From contig WYDT01000013.1 of the NCBI GenBank assembly GCA_013122435.1, forward strand, positions 1-64,000: DNA of 64,000 nucleotides, in the 5' to 3' direction. The notes under the pieces were generated by a model. It was not told the origin of the DNA. It did not search any database and was given only the letters and a program-made list of their open reading frames with translations. The first letter of the stretch is position 1. Each line of letters begins with the position of its first letter. The position numbers and the translations under genes are program-made. Shown here piece by piece: positions 52,607 through 60,429 of the stretch. The DNA is from Chloroflexi bacterium AL-N1. Its GTDB lineage: Bacteria; Chloroflexota; Chloroflexia; Chloroflexales; Roseiflexaceae.

Positions 52607-55037
52607 AATGGTGATTTCCTGAATATACAGTTGCTTTATCCTCGGACAGGTCAGAAACACAAGTAAATACAACGCGTGTTCCCTTACCCTGCTCCTGACT
52701 GAAGGCCAATTCTCCATCTACGGCACGTGCGCTCTCATACATATTACGAATTCCCCAGTGCCCTGTTCTAGGTGTAATAACTTTCCCTGTACACCCATTG
52801 TCGTGAATGACTACCTGAACATATTCATTGGCAGTATCGGGATAACGGAGATACACAACAATTTCAGATGCATCGGCATGCTTGATCGCATTGATGATCG
52901 CCTCTCTGGTAATACGTACTATCTCACGTTGTATACGTGATTCGATAGGATACGGAGTGTTTTCAACCTGTAAACGACAGATTCCTCGCCAGGTCGCCTG
53001 ATATTTATCAACTTGCATCCGTAGCACGGCAGCCAATCCAAGAGGATCATCAATGCCTGTAGGATAGAGTTGTTCACAGATCAAGCGCAGCGTCTCACTG
53101 ATCGTATGTTCACTCTCCAAAATAAGTTCCAACTCATGTCGCAATGCTGGATCAGTAATATGCTTAATCACTCTATGCAACGCCTCGATATTGAGCCGTA
53201 CATTCACATTAATAATCTCATCATGTAATTCCCGTGCAATGGCCGAAGCCGTATCATCCTGCACCTGTTGAAGATGCTGATAGAGCTGACGAATAACGGC
53301 TTCAGCCTCACACTGTTGTGCATAGGCAAAGCTATTCGACAGTGCCAGGGCAGACGCTTCCAGAAAGCGTCGTAACTCAGTTATATCTTCATCACGATAG
53401 GGATCAAGATCATCACGCATACCAAGCAATAGCACACCTAAAAGATAGCCCTGTGGATGAAGAATTGGGCACCAAAGAGCAACATGCGGCTGTTGTAACG
53501 CCTGTTCCTCAACCAAACTAAGCGTAGATTGCTCAAAATGGGCAAAGACTTCACGTGTTTCATTCACGATTGGTAGGTGACAGAGTCTTTCTGTAAGCAC
53601 CCCAGCTTCAATGTTGACAGGAAGCTGCGGCAATTGTTGTTGTACTACACGGTGTAACTCACTCGATTCATAGATATCACCCAGGTAAAATGCCACCGCT
53701 GGTTTACCAAAAGTGTTACTTACACCTTCACAGATAGTGTTTACAAGCTTTGAGGTATCAAGTGTGGTGGTTAGCTGTGTTGTAGCTACCTGCAATGCTT
53801 TATACGGCTGTCGATAGTTCAAACTAATAGATAACACACGCCAGAGAAGGAGATGAATAGGATGGTATATAAGCACAAGACAGGTTGATATCCAGAGAAA
53901 AAGGACTAAACTTTCTAACGAAATGAGTCTTTCAATAAGGAGAAATAGACCTGCCAATACGGTAATCGTAGCAACATGCACGCTCAATCGCATCACTGCA
54001 CGATCCACATGATAGAGGTTTGGGGCTACTCCTCCAACCAAATAGGCCAATGGTATCAATCCTGCGATCAAATCAATCCAGTGCGATCCAACGAAGGCTG
54101 TACCTAAAATAGTATTTGGTATAACCAAGAGCGGTATCCAAAGTGTTACGACTAGAAAACAGGCTCCCGCAATAAGACGTATCTGTCGTCGGATATGAGC
54201 AATTTTAGTATGACGGTATGTATACCAGAGTAACAGACCTGCTCCTATAAAACCTAAAAACCACGCAATTGGTACAATTACACTCAATGATGAAACCAGC
54301 ATAATGAGAGAAGGTTGATATAGCATGACCAATAGTAGCAAAACACTGTTGAGTAAGAGTATCGTTCCAAAAAGGCCATATCTAGCCACATGTAGCTGTT
54401 TTCTGCTGATTAACCGCGCCGGAAATCGTGTATGAATATACACAACCAGCGGCACCAGTGTGGTTATCATAAACCACTGAAGTATCATTCTAACGGGGAA
54501 AGAGGCATATCGAGCGACAAAAAAGCACCCTAGGGTTCCTGCAAGAAGCAACCAAAACCAGGCTACTATTGGTAAACCACCAGCTTCATGGCGACGCACC
54601 ACTCCCAACATATAGCCAGTAAACCAACAAATCAGCGCAAGTAGAATATTGGTTGTCTTTGACAGTTGGAAGGAGAAGCTAGGGTCCCCATATGCCATAC
54701 GGAAATTGTGAGGAATACCATCTCGTTCGATAGTGATGGGGATGGGCTCATATCTTGGGCCAAGGAGTGAAAAAATATACCACTGGGAATATACTTCATT
54801 TATAGCATGGTCATATAGGTGTGTTATGCGATCCCCCACCTGTAGTCCAGCATCTGCTGCGGCACTCTGTGGGACAATTTTGACAATTGTTGCATTGGAG
54901 GGATTGCTACTAAACCCAAGGTGGGGAATTGGCCAGAACAACAGGTTAGCAGTCAAAATACCGATAAGTGTGATCGCAGCCAACAGATGCGTACACCATA
55001 CATAGACAGTTTGTGTAACCCTTGGCGACAATACCAT
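52569..55037 (-). CDS. ComP-like sensor histidine kinase (TM-PDZ-TM-GAF-HisKA_3-HATPase)
   Basis: 822 residues. TM1 (~14-34); an extracytoplasmic PDZ-like domain (~45-115; VPQSAAADAGLQVGDRI is the PDZ core); then about eight more transmembrane helices to ~405; a GAF-like domain (~430-575); a HisKA_3 dimerisation helix with phospho-acceptor H605 (ARELHDEII); and HATPase_c with N-box REAIINAIKHA (~711), DNG (746-748) and GHWGIRNM. This is a NarL-type system kinase; the multi-pass sensor with a PDZ after TM1 recalls Bacillus ComP. It starts 29 bases after the ComQ-like gene and should phosphorylate the regulator at 56291. No key residue is missing. Confidence 0.9.
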   Translation of the reverse strand: MVLSPRVTQTVYVWCTHLLAAITLIGILTANLLFWPIPHLGFSSNPSNATIVKIVPQSAAADAGLQVGDRITHLYDHAINEVYSQWYIFSLLGPRYEPIPITIERDGIPHNFRMAYGDPSFSFQLSKTTNILLALICWFTGYMLGVVRRHEAGGLPIVAWFWLLLAGTLGCFFVARYASFPVRMILQWFMITTLVPLVVYIHTRFPARLISRKQLHVARYGLFGTILLLNSVLLLLVMLYQPSLIMLVSSLSVIVPIAWFLGFIGAGLLLWYTYRHTKIAHIRRQIRLIAGACFLVVTLWIPLLVIPNTILGTAFVGSHWIDLIAGLIPLAYLVGGVAPNLYHVDRAVMRLSVHVATITVLAGLFLLIERLISLESLVLFLWISTCLVLIYHPIHLLLWRVLSISLNYRQPYKALQVATTQLTTTLDTSKLVNTICEGVSNTFGKPAVAFYLGDIYESSELHRVVQQQLPQLPVNIEAGVLTERLCHLPIVNETREVFAHFEQSTLSLVEEQALQQPHVALWCPILHPQGYLLGVLLLGMRDDLDPYRDEDITELRRFLEASALALSNSFAYAQQCEAEAVIRQLYQHLQQVQDDTASAIARELHDEIINVNVRLNIEALHRVIKHITDPALRHELELILESEHTISETLRLICEQLYPTGIDDPLGLAAVLRMQVDKYQATWRGICRLQVENTPYPIESRIQREIVRITREAIINAIKHADASEIVVYLRYPDTANEYVQVVIHDNGCTGKVITPRTGHWGIRNMYESARAVDGELAFSQEQGKGTRVVFTCVSDLSEDKATVYSGNHHYVHTFTSAKSTS

Positions 55038-55066
55038 ACCCTATGCATACCTCATAAAATTTAGTC

Positions 55067-55930
55067 TCAATACTTACTGCCAAATGTTTGTTCAAACATC
55101 TGTAGGAGGCCTTGTTGGATCTCAACTGGCAGGTGTTTGACAAGTTCTTGCACATGGGCATAATAGTTAGCATACACATGTGACCAAAATGTCTCGGGAG
55201 TATGGTCGGTTGTCGCAGAGATACCATTTGGATGCGCCATTCGTAATGCCTCTGGCAGAGTAAGGGTTGCGTTGCTTTGTTCTGATGCGTCCAACAGATC
55301 ATCACTGTACTGTGAAAGCATGCCATAGATATTGCCGACAACCGTGAGTGTCTCAACCAATTGCATGTCATCTGTCAACAACAGAGCGGTTCCACCAAAA
55401 GCGAGAGCAAAAGTTGCCCCTGTTTTGGCCTGTGCTATCTGCTCATAATACTCAAGAGAATTACCCTGATACGCAGATTTACTGGCAGTCAGGTCACGCT
55501 GCTGACCACTTGCCATCTGTAACATCATATCCGACCATAAACGCCGTAATCGTAGAATACGCACAACTGGAATCTGCTCAGGGGATAGTTCATCAAGTAT
55601 ACTGTCAACCAAAACATAATAACTAAAGACCAGATTATATTGTGCATTGGGTTGGTTGATAGTTGGCAATGGATCTTCGGCTGGATCACCGTCTTGTAGG
55701 TGGTCCAACCGGATAAGATAGGCATACATAAGCAGCCAGGCAGCCACAAAAGGATCGATCATTGTATTATTCCTATCTAAAAGTTGCCGTAAAGTAGGAA
55801 TAACCAGTGACCAATGCGACTGTTTTATTGCCCTCATCTGATCATATGTTGTCATCTGATCAAAGGCATATTTTAACTCAGGGAGAATCCCAATATTTAG
55901 AAGACGCTGGCTGACATACTTAGTTAACAT
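55067..55930 (-). CDS. ComQ-like class-1 isoprenyl synthase/transferase
   Basis: 287 residues from ATG 55930, with AGAGG just upstream; the frame extends to 56038 but would overlap the peptide gene and lacks a ribosome binding site. All-helical trans-prenyltransferase fold. First Asp motif IRLDHLQDGD (D76, D80) and second QYSDDLLD (D210, D211, D214). The first motif is reduced relative to DDxxD of farnesyl/geranylgeranyl synthases, as in ComQ. By analogy it would attach an isoprenyl group to the Trp of the peptide encoded 14 bases upstream. A plain polyprenyl diphosphate synthase is the main alternative, though gene order argues against it. Confidence 0.8.
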   Translation of the reverse strand: MLTKYVSQRLLNIGILPELKYAFDQMTTYDQMRAIKQSHWSLVIPTLRQLLDRNNTMIDPFVAAWLLMYAYLIRLDHLQDGDPAEDPLPTINQPNAQYNLVFSYYVLVDSILDELSPEQIPVVRILRLRRLWSDMMLQMASGQQRDLTASKSAYQGNSLEYYEQIAQAKTGATFALAFGGTALLLTDDMQLVETLTVVGNIYGMLSQYSDDLLDASEQSNATLTLPEALRMAHPNGISATTDHTPETFWSHVYANYYAHVQELVKHLPVEIQQGLLQMFEQTFGSKY

Positions 55931-55944
55931 ATGCCTCTCTTGTA

Positions 55945-56154
55945 TTAGCTCCACCCACCATGCTCTCCACCAAAAGGCAACGTAGGTATTGTTACCAAAA
56001 ATGTAGTTGCCAGGGTAGTTAGGCTGGGCAGGTTGCACAACCTTTCTCGTAAAGACAGACTATCTGGAGTTATTGATTGTTCGACATCGCTCTGCTCTGT
56101 CTGATCCTGATCTACACAGACGATCTCTTCTGGAACATTCCGTAGTTCTTGCAT
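55945..56154 (-). CDS. ComX-like peptide pheromone precursor (candidate)
   Basis: 69 residues with a good ribosome binding site (AAGGAG, 6 bases before ATG 56154). Layout: an acidic N-terminal half (MQELRNVPEEIVCVDQDQTE), a middle segment with RERLCNLPSLTTLATTF, and a Gly-rich end LPFGGEHGGWS. The only Trp is W68, next to the last residue. ComX precursors are 50-75 residues, also start near MQ-L, and carry the modified Trp within a few residues of the C-terminus. The gene sits directly before the ComQ-like gene and after tandem operator-like palindromes. No homology search was possible, so the call rests on context plus the C-terminal Trp. Confidence 0.7.
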   Translation of the reverse strand: MQELRNVPEEIVCVDQDQTEQSDVEQSITPDSLSLRERLCNLPSLTTLATTFLVTIPTLPFGGEHGGWS

Positions 56155-56196
56155 ACCGCTCTCCTTATACTTTAATTCAACTTTACTGTAACAGGT

Positions 56197-56225
56197 ATTG
56201 TATGTTTCTCGTGCTTAGTCGTCTA
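56197..56225 (-). promoter_or_regulatory. Putative promoter of the peptide gene
   Basis: Minus strand TAGACG (56225-56220), 17-base spacer, TACAAT (56202-56197). The -35 is weak and abuts the tandem palindromes, as expected for an activator-dependent promoter. Confidence 0.5.
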
Positions 56226-56262
56226 TATGTGAAAACACATAGGTTGTATGTGAAAACACATA
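56226..56262. promoter_or_regulatory. Tandem palindromic operator TATGTG-AAAA-CACATA (two copies)
   Basis: Copy 1 is 56226-56241, copy 2 is 56247-56262. Each has perfect 6-bp arms around AAAA. Centres are 21 bp apart, two helical turns, so both sites face the same side of the DNA. The layout (hexamer-N4-hexamer pair upstream of a weak -35) parallels ComA boxes. Likely bound by the NarL-type regulator encoded next door (inferred). A related site, TATGTG-TTTT-GACATA, is at 57036-57051. Confidence 0.65.
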
Positions 56263-56290
56263 GCGCTTCAGATGTATGGTAGCCCAGCGT

Positions 56291-56917
56291 CTATTGGCCA
56301 TAATAGATCTGCCGATACCACTCAACCAGTTGTGTACGTTCCTGACAGCCAGTTTTCCGGCGCAAAGTTGTAATGTAGTTCTGTGCACTACGCGGATCAA
56401 TACTCAGTTCTTCAGCGATTGCGCTGGTGCCTAATCCATTGGATAAGAGTTGCAGTACTTTTAGCTCTTGTGGTGCAAGGGCATATTGTCTGTGTAATGC
56501 ATCAGTACGTAACAAATGTTCCTCTACAGTAGGAGAAAGGTATGGTTGTCTGGCATATGCCGCACAAACTGCAGCGATCAACTGCATCGATAATTCTTCC
56601 TTAATAACATAACCATACACACCCATTTGCAGCAACTCTGGGGCCAGGTCGATACTCGAAGAGAAGACTACGATAGCCAGATCTGGGTACTCACGTCGTA
56701 TCCGTGTGACCAGTGTCAATGGTGCACCGCCCATGCCACAGATATCTAAAACAAGGACGTCTGAATGCACAGTTTCCAGTAGAGTGAGCACTTCAATAAA
56801 GTTTGCCGCAATCCCAGCTACAGTTATGTAGGGGGAAGAGTTAAGCGTAGCTTCTAAACCATCACAGACCACCGGGTGATCATCAGCAATAATGACTCTT
56901 ATATCAGGAATAGACAT
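56291..56917 (-). CDS. NarL/ComA-like response regulator
   Basis: 208 residues from ATG 56917, with GAGGAGGTG upstream. REC domain 1-120: acidic pair D12-D13 (IADDHPVV), phosphoacceptor D58 (VLVLDICG), switch Ser in VVFSSS and K106 (YVIKEE). LuxR-type HTH at ~143-206 (LAPQELKVLQLLSNGLGTSAI, DPRSAQNYITTLRRKTG). First gene of the ComQXPA-like operon, in front of the peptide gene; it should be the partner of the kinase at 52569. In Bacillus the regulator comA comes last, so gene order differs. Confidence 0.9.
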   Translation of the reverse strand: MSIPDIRVIIADDHPVVCDGLEATLNSSPYITVAGIAANFIEVLTLLETVHSDVLVLDICGMGGAPLTLVTRIRREYPDLAIVVFSSSIDLAPELLQMGVYGYVIKEELSMQLIAAVCAAYARQPYLSPTVEEHLLRTDALHRQYALAPQELKVLQLLSNGLGTSAIAEELSIDPRSAQNYITTLRRKTGCQERTQLVEWYRQIYYGQ

Positions 56918-56951
56918 AAAATACACCTCCTCACTAAATACTCTCACGCCG

Positions 56952-56980
56952 ATTATATTATAAACAGTATTATTTGTCAC
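56952..56980 (-). promoter_or_regulatory. Promoter of the response-regulator gene
   Basis: Minus strand GTGACA (56980-56975), 17-base spacer, TATAAT (56957-56952), about 35 bases before ATG 56917. An inverted pair TTTGTCA (56973-56979) / TGACAAA (56994-57000) overlaps the -35. Confidence 0.7.
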
Positions 56981-57291
56981 ATATTTTAACTTATGACAAA
57001 TTGTGGTACAGCAAATATCCTACTGTGCCTAAAAGTATGTGTTTTGACATATTTGTACATGGTAAGGGTGGTGTTAAGGTAGTATTGAGCAGAGAGGAGA
57101 ACAGCATACATCACACAAAAATTTCCCTCTGCCCAGGTAATTAGTCAATATTATGTAGAAAGGAACAAATAATTTGCGAATAAAAATAATTTGTTGAGGT
57201 TTCATCAACTTGTTCTAGGTAAAGGTATTGATCCACTATGTTCAAGACAGAATATTCGGTATATTCTATATTATAGCTAAGGAGAGTAAAT
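56981..57291. other. AT-rich divergent control region between the regulator and the secreted-protein array
   Basis: No gene seen. It holds the near-palindrome TATGTG-TTTT-GACATA (57036-57051), one base off the tandem operator motif. A perfect inverted repeat AGAATAT-TCGGT-ATATTCT lies at 57249-57267, directly before a TATATT -10-like element (57267-57272) and the AAGGAG site of the gene at 57292. Probably regulates both directions. Confidence 0.5.
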
Positions 57292-57936
57292 ATGAATTAT
57301 AGTAAAGTAATCAAAAATCGACGCTGGCGCATCGTCTATATGGCTATTTCGTTTGTATGGATATTGATGATGTTTGGGGCTACACCCGCATCAGCTTCAT
57401 CCACTGCACCAGACAGGGATAAACTAGTTGATCGTATACTCAATGCTGGTCCCAATGCAGCAACAGAATATGCCGAAATGACACCAGAAGAACAAGCAGT
57501 TGTAAATGAGGCTTTTAAAACAACGAGAGAAGAAGTTTCTATCGAAATAACACCTGCAACTCATTCTCTAGCAGAGTCAGTAATTGGTAGCTCTTGTAAG
57601 GATGCCACAGCAACTGTTGAAGGAAGATCCTTAGTAGCAAGAACATATCTTTACCGATTAGAAATAGAATGGTGTTATAATGGTAGTATAGTAACTGAGA
57701 TCAAACGAGATCAAATAATAGCAGAGGTTGGACCTACTCCATTTTGGTTCTATGATGGTGAAGTGAATTCACAAACATCAGGAGGTGTAAACGACTCTCA
57801 ATATTTCCATTATACTCAGGGGAAGTTTAGCTACTGTCCAATACCAGCACAAATCGGATGTTTACAGAGTGTTCAGCCTTGGGTAGAACTGACAGTAAAA
57901 GGCGATGGAACTGTATCAAGAAGAACATCAGCCTAA
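57292..57936 (+). CDS. Secreted protein of unknown function
   Basis: 214 residues with a clear signal peptide (basic KVIKNRRWRIVY, hydrophobic VWILMMFG, cleavage after ASA near residue 36). The mature part begins with a short helix (DKLVDRILNAGPN..YAEMTPEEQAVVNEAF) then a Cys-containing beta-like domain (four Cys: SSCKD, IEWCYNG, FSYCPIPAQIGCLQ), suggesting disulfides outside the cell. Family not recognised. AAGGAG upstream. First gene of an array divergent from the ComQXPA-like operon, with an operator-like site between them, so likely a quorum-controlled product (inferred). Confidence 0.65.
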   Translation: MNYSKVIKNRRWRIVYMAISFVWILMMFGATPASASSTAPDRDKLVDRILNAGPNAATEYAEMTPEEQAVVNEAFKTTREEVSIEITPATHSLAESVIGSSCKDATATVEGRSLVARTYLYRLEIEWCYNGSIVTEIKRDQIIAEVGPTPFWFYDGEVNSQTSGGVNDSQYFHYTQGKFSYCPIPAQIGCLQSVQPWVELTVKGDGTVSRRTSA

Positions 57937-57950
57937 ATTTCAAATCGCAA

Positions 57951-57978
57951 CGTGCCCGTTTGATCTATAACGGGCACG
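57951..57978. terminator. Strong hairpin after the secreted-protein gene
   Basis: CGTGCCCGTT / AACGGGCACG, perfect 10-bp stem with an 8-base loop. No T-run, so it could be a leaky terminator or an RNA-stability element before the next gene. Confidence 0.55.
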
Positions 57979-58010
57979 TATTGCAGGTATTAGTATTGGA
58001 GGCCAATAAT

Positions 58011-58274
58011 ATGAAAACAACAACACGAGACAGGCTCTGGGGATTTTTTTTCATTTTTGGTGCGGTGCCAATTAGTTTAATAATGCCATCTGTTGGCATC
58101 ATTGGTGGAATTGCTTTAGTTGTTATAAGCAATATACTACGATCAAGAGCCAGCATGGCTACACAACAGGACTTTCTACGCTATGCAACTATTGCTGGGG
58201 TTGTAGCCATGATTACAGGTATCACAATCATTGTGCTCGGTTTCAATATTAGCAACATTTCAATACCTTCTTAA
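58011..58274 (+). CDS. Small membrane protein, family A copy 1
   Basis: 87 residues from ATG 58011 (GGAGG 7-8 bases upstream). Two to three hydrophobic helices: LWGFFFIFGAVPISLIMPSVGIIGGIALVVIS and a C-terminal ATIAGVVAMITGITIIVLG. It is a clear paralog of the protein at 60109: both share TR..LWG, VPISLIMP.VGIIGG and a NISN/ITN-SIP end. Small paired membrane proteins beside secreted proteins are often immunity proteins; that is inferred here. Confidence 0.65.
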   Translation: MKTTTRDRLWGFFFIFGAVPISLIMPSVGIIGGIALVVISNILRSRASMATQQDFLRYATIAGVVAMITGITIIVLGFNISNISIPS

Positions 58275-58631
58275 TCACAAACTATTAGTATAGATATAGT
58301 GATTAATAACATTTACTGCGAATTCCGTCTTCAGTAAGCAGGGTAATTTTGCTATATTACATGCAGAAGCGCCTGGAAGACGATGTGGTCGTGTTCCAGG
58401 CACAAAATCGATTAAGGCTTCATATATACTTCTACTCAATATTTCTTTGTGATCCCACAACATCAAACAAAAACACGTGTTCAAAACTTCCTTGCTAAAC
58501 TATATCAAGTGATGATGTACTGAGTTGTACATCAAACACTATTAACTTACCAGAATGAGGTGAGTTTGCAAAAAACAAACCGTATGATAGGTTTTAGATG
58601 CACCGAACCCTAGTAACATTAAGGAAAAACA
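58275..58631. other. Intergenic region with a decayed family-B copy and a hairpin
   Basis: Bases 58477-58525 match the start of the gene at 59766 (GTGTTCAAAACTTCC and AAACTATATCAAGTGATG) but hit a stop after 11 codons: a remnant paralog. GCCTGGAA (58371-58378) / TTCCAGGC (58394-58401), with an inner ACGA/TCGT pairing, forms a strong hairpin. GATGTAC-TGAGTT-GTACATC (58514-58533) is a further perfect inverted repeat. Confidence 0.55.
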
Positions 58632-58895
58632 GTGCCAGTTATAATCTATCGCTCATTATCAATTTGTTTATTGTTGACTGGAATAGTGGTTCTTGGCATC
58701 GCTACAGCCAATGTAGTAGAAGGTATCTTTCGCTTCACCATGGGGTTTATGGGATTGCAGGGACTGATCATGGCACTCATTTTGTGGCGAGATAGTCTGA
58801 GTACAGAGCAACGAATGCCTTTTGCTATCCGAGGAATAGTAGCTATTATTATGACGATCATTGCTTCTATATCAGCAGGGTATTTTCTGACATAG
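58632..58895 (+). CDS. Small membrane protein of unknown function
   Basis: 87 residues from GTG 58632, with AAGGA 7 bases upstream. Three hydrophobic helices (SLSICLLLTGIVVLGIATANVV, FTMGFMGLQGLIMALILW, IRGIVAIIMTIIASISAGYFL). Not obviously related to families A or B. It ends 7 bases before the next secreted-protein gene, so the pair is co-transcribed and probably functionally linked. Confidence 0.6.
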   Translation: MPVIIYRSLSICLLLTGIVVLGIATANVVEGIFRFTMGFMGLQGLIMALILWRDSLSTEQRMPFAIRGIVAIIMTIIASISAGYFLT

Positions 58896-58902
58896 TGCAA
58901 TT

Positions 58903-59592
58903 ATGAAGAAGAGTAAATATATGATCATTCAAAGTTTGAAATCGACCTTCGTAGCCATCGTTTTAACCATCGGAACCATCTTAGCCAGTGCACCTGCAGC
59001 CTACGCAGCAACACCGGTCCCATCCACACCCTTAGCGGAAGAAGAGCGTCAACTGGCAGAACTCCAGCAAGCAGGCGAACAACGCTACCAGGCAATCCAG
59101 CGCATGGAACAATACTTGCGAGTCCATTCTGATGGAACATTCTATCTGACGGTCCAACGGGGAGCACACATCGGCGTTGAGGAAACCTTGTTCCAAGAAC
59201 TCCAGCAAGGCATGGAAGCTGTTAATGACCTCATTCGCTCAGGAAAATTTCATATTAGCGAGGTCCAAACTCAAACTCCACAATCAGCTGTTATTATCAA
59301 TTCTGGTCGTTTGACTGATAGTAGTATTGATAGTTGTTCCGGTCGAACTGACTACGAGCTCTTTTGGTGGGGTGTACGTATCTTTTTAAACTCTTGTGCT
59401 ACTCAACAACTTCTTAGTGGAGCTAGTATATGTTTTATCATCCCGATACCGGGTAACTTTATAAGTTGTGGCCTTTTACTAACCTGGATGGGTGGTGCTA
59501 TTCCCAGAATCGCAGTAGCCAGCACATCGGGGACTGATGTTTGGATTGATGTCAATCTCGCTTTCGGTATTACTGACGTACAACCTCAGTAA
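58903..59592 (+). CDS. Secreted protein of unknown function, second in the array
   Basis: 229 residues with a signal peptide (KKSKYMIIQSLKS then hydrophobic, cleavage after AYA near residue 36). The mature part has a Pro/Ala linker, a helical stretch rich in Gln/Glu (EEERQLAELQQAGEQRYQAIQRME), then DYELFWWGVRIFLNSCATQQLLSG and a hydrophobic Gly-rich segment ending in a beta tail. The combination of an amphipathic domain and a WWG.R.FLN segment plus a membrane-like stretch resembles secreted pore-forming or bacteriocin-like proteins, but I do not recognise the family. Start ATG 58903 or ATG 58921. Confidence 0.6.
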   Translation: MKKSKYMIIQSLKSTFVAIVLTIGTILASAPAAYAATPVPSTPLAEEERQLAELQQAGEQRYQAIQRMEQYLRVHSDGTFYLTVQRGAHIGVEETLFQELQQGMEAVNDLIRSGKFHISEVQTQTPQSAVIINSGRLTDSSIDSCSGRTDYELFWWGVRIFLNSCATQQLLSGASICFIIPIPGNFISCGLLLTWMGGAIPRIAVASTSGTDVWIDVNLAFGITDVQPQ

Positions 59593-59613
59593 TGCTGTAA
59601 CGTAGTATGGCCA

Positions 59614-59647
59614 AGATATGTAACTATATGTATCTTAAAACATATCT
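59614..59647. repeat. Inverted repeat AGATATGT / ACATATCT
   Basis: Perfect 8-bp arms (59614-59621 and 59640-59647) with internal TATGTA half-sites, about 120 bases before the gene at 59766. It resembles the TATGTG half-sites of the operator near the peptide gene. Confidence 0.4.
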
Positions 59648-59680
59648 ACTGAATTACTAAAAGTAATGAAATGAAGTGAT

Positions 59681-59710
59681 TTGCCCTTTTGTGTAGAAAC
59701 AGAAGGGCAA
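59681..59710. terminator. Hairpin upstream of family-B gene
   Basis: TTGCCCTT (59681-59688) / AAGGGCAA (59703-59710), 14-base loop, after the secreted-protein gene. T-run is poor. Confidence 0.45.
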
Positions 59711-59765
59711 GTTGTATTGTAGAGAAAATGACGTGATACAATAGATACACTGAAGATAGTGCTAT

Positions 59766-60065
59766 ATGTTCAAAAACTTCCTTACCAAACTATATCAGGT
59801 AACTGATGTATCTGAGCAACGGTTGATGGCCAGCCGTACCATCTTGATAGTCAACCTGGTCGTCATGGTGATGTGGTTGCCTTCATTTCCAGCACAGAAC
59901 AGCAATACAGGGGGCATAGAATGGGTCATATTTGGTAATGCGCTCTTGCTCATTGCCAGAATCCTCCCGCGAGAACGTCAGCCACTTATAGGCCATCTTG
60001 CTGTTGCAGGGATACTTACTATGTGTACGGGTACGTTGCTTGCATTTGGCAATCTCATCCTGTGA
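59766..60065 (+). CDS. Small membrane protein, family B copy 1
   Basis: 99 residues. N-terminus FKNFLTKLYQVTDVSEQR (amphipathic), then three hydrophobic helices; the diagnostic segment of the family is ARILPRERQPLIGHLAVAG (~residue 66). Copies 2 and 3 share the ARxLxRERQPxIGHL motif and the K-(I/L)-Y-(E/Q)-V start. A fourth, broken copy lies at 58477. The ribosome binding site is weak. Function unknown; tandem multiplication beside secreted proteins suggests an immunity-like role. Confidence 0.65.
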   Translation: MFKNFLTKLYQVTDVSEQRLMASRTILIVNLVVMVMWLPSFPAQNSNTGGIEWVIFGNALLLIARILPRERQPLIGHLAVAGILTMCTGTLLAFGNLIL

Positions 60066-60108
60066 TCAGATCGTATAGTATAGTGACACATGTAGAAGGA
60101 GCATAATG

Positions 60109-60372
60109 ATGAAAACACCCACCCGTGAGATGCTTTGGGGACTTTTCTTGGTTTTTAGTGCCGTGCCAATTAGCCTGATAATGCCACTGGTCGGCATTAT
60201 CGGTGGCGTCGCCCTGATCATCACCAGCATCGTGCTGCGCGCCAAATCAACCGAGGCCCTACAACACCTATTTTTGCGCTATGTTACTATCGCCGGGATG
60301 GTAGGGATAATCACTGGCCTCACTTTCATCCTTGCCAATCTTAACATCACGAATAATTCAATACCAACCTAG
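60109..60372 (+). CDS. Small membrane protein, family A copy 2
   Basis: 87 residues from ATG 60109 (AAGGAG 7 bases upstream, and it matches the paralog start; ATG 60106 is one codon earlier). LWGLFLVFSAVPISLIMPLVGIIGGVALIITS and FLRYVTIAGMVGIITGLTFILANL. About 60 percent identical by eye to the protein at 58011. GC content is higher than in copy 1. Confidence 0.68.
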   Translation: MKTPTREMLWGLFLVFSAVPISLIMPLVGIIGGVALIITSIVLRAKSTEALQHLFLRYVTIAGMVGIITGLTFILANLNITNNSIPT

Positions 60373-60429
60373 CTAACATCTAACTACAAATACAGTTTTG
60401 ACTGTCTGCATAAGCAGAAGGAGCACAAT

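Noticed and set aside
56226..56262. Possible CRISPR-like repeat
   Set aside because: Only two copies with 5-base separation and a palindromic core; it fits a tandem operator, not an array, and no cas genes are present.
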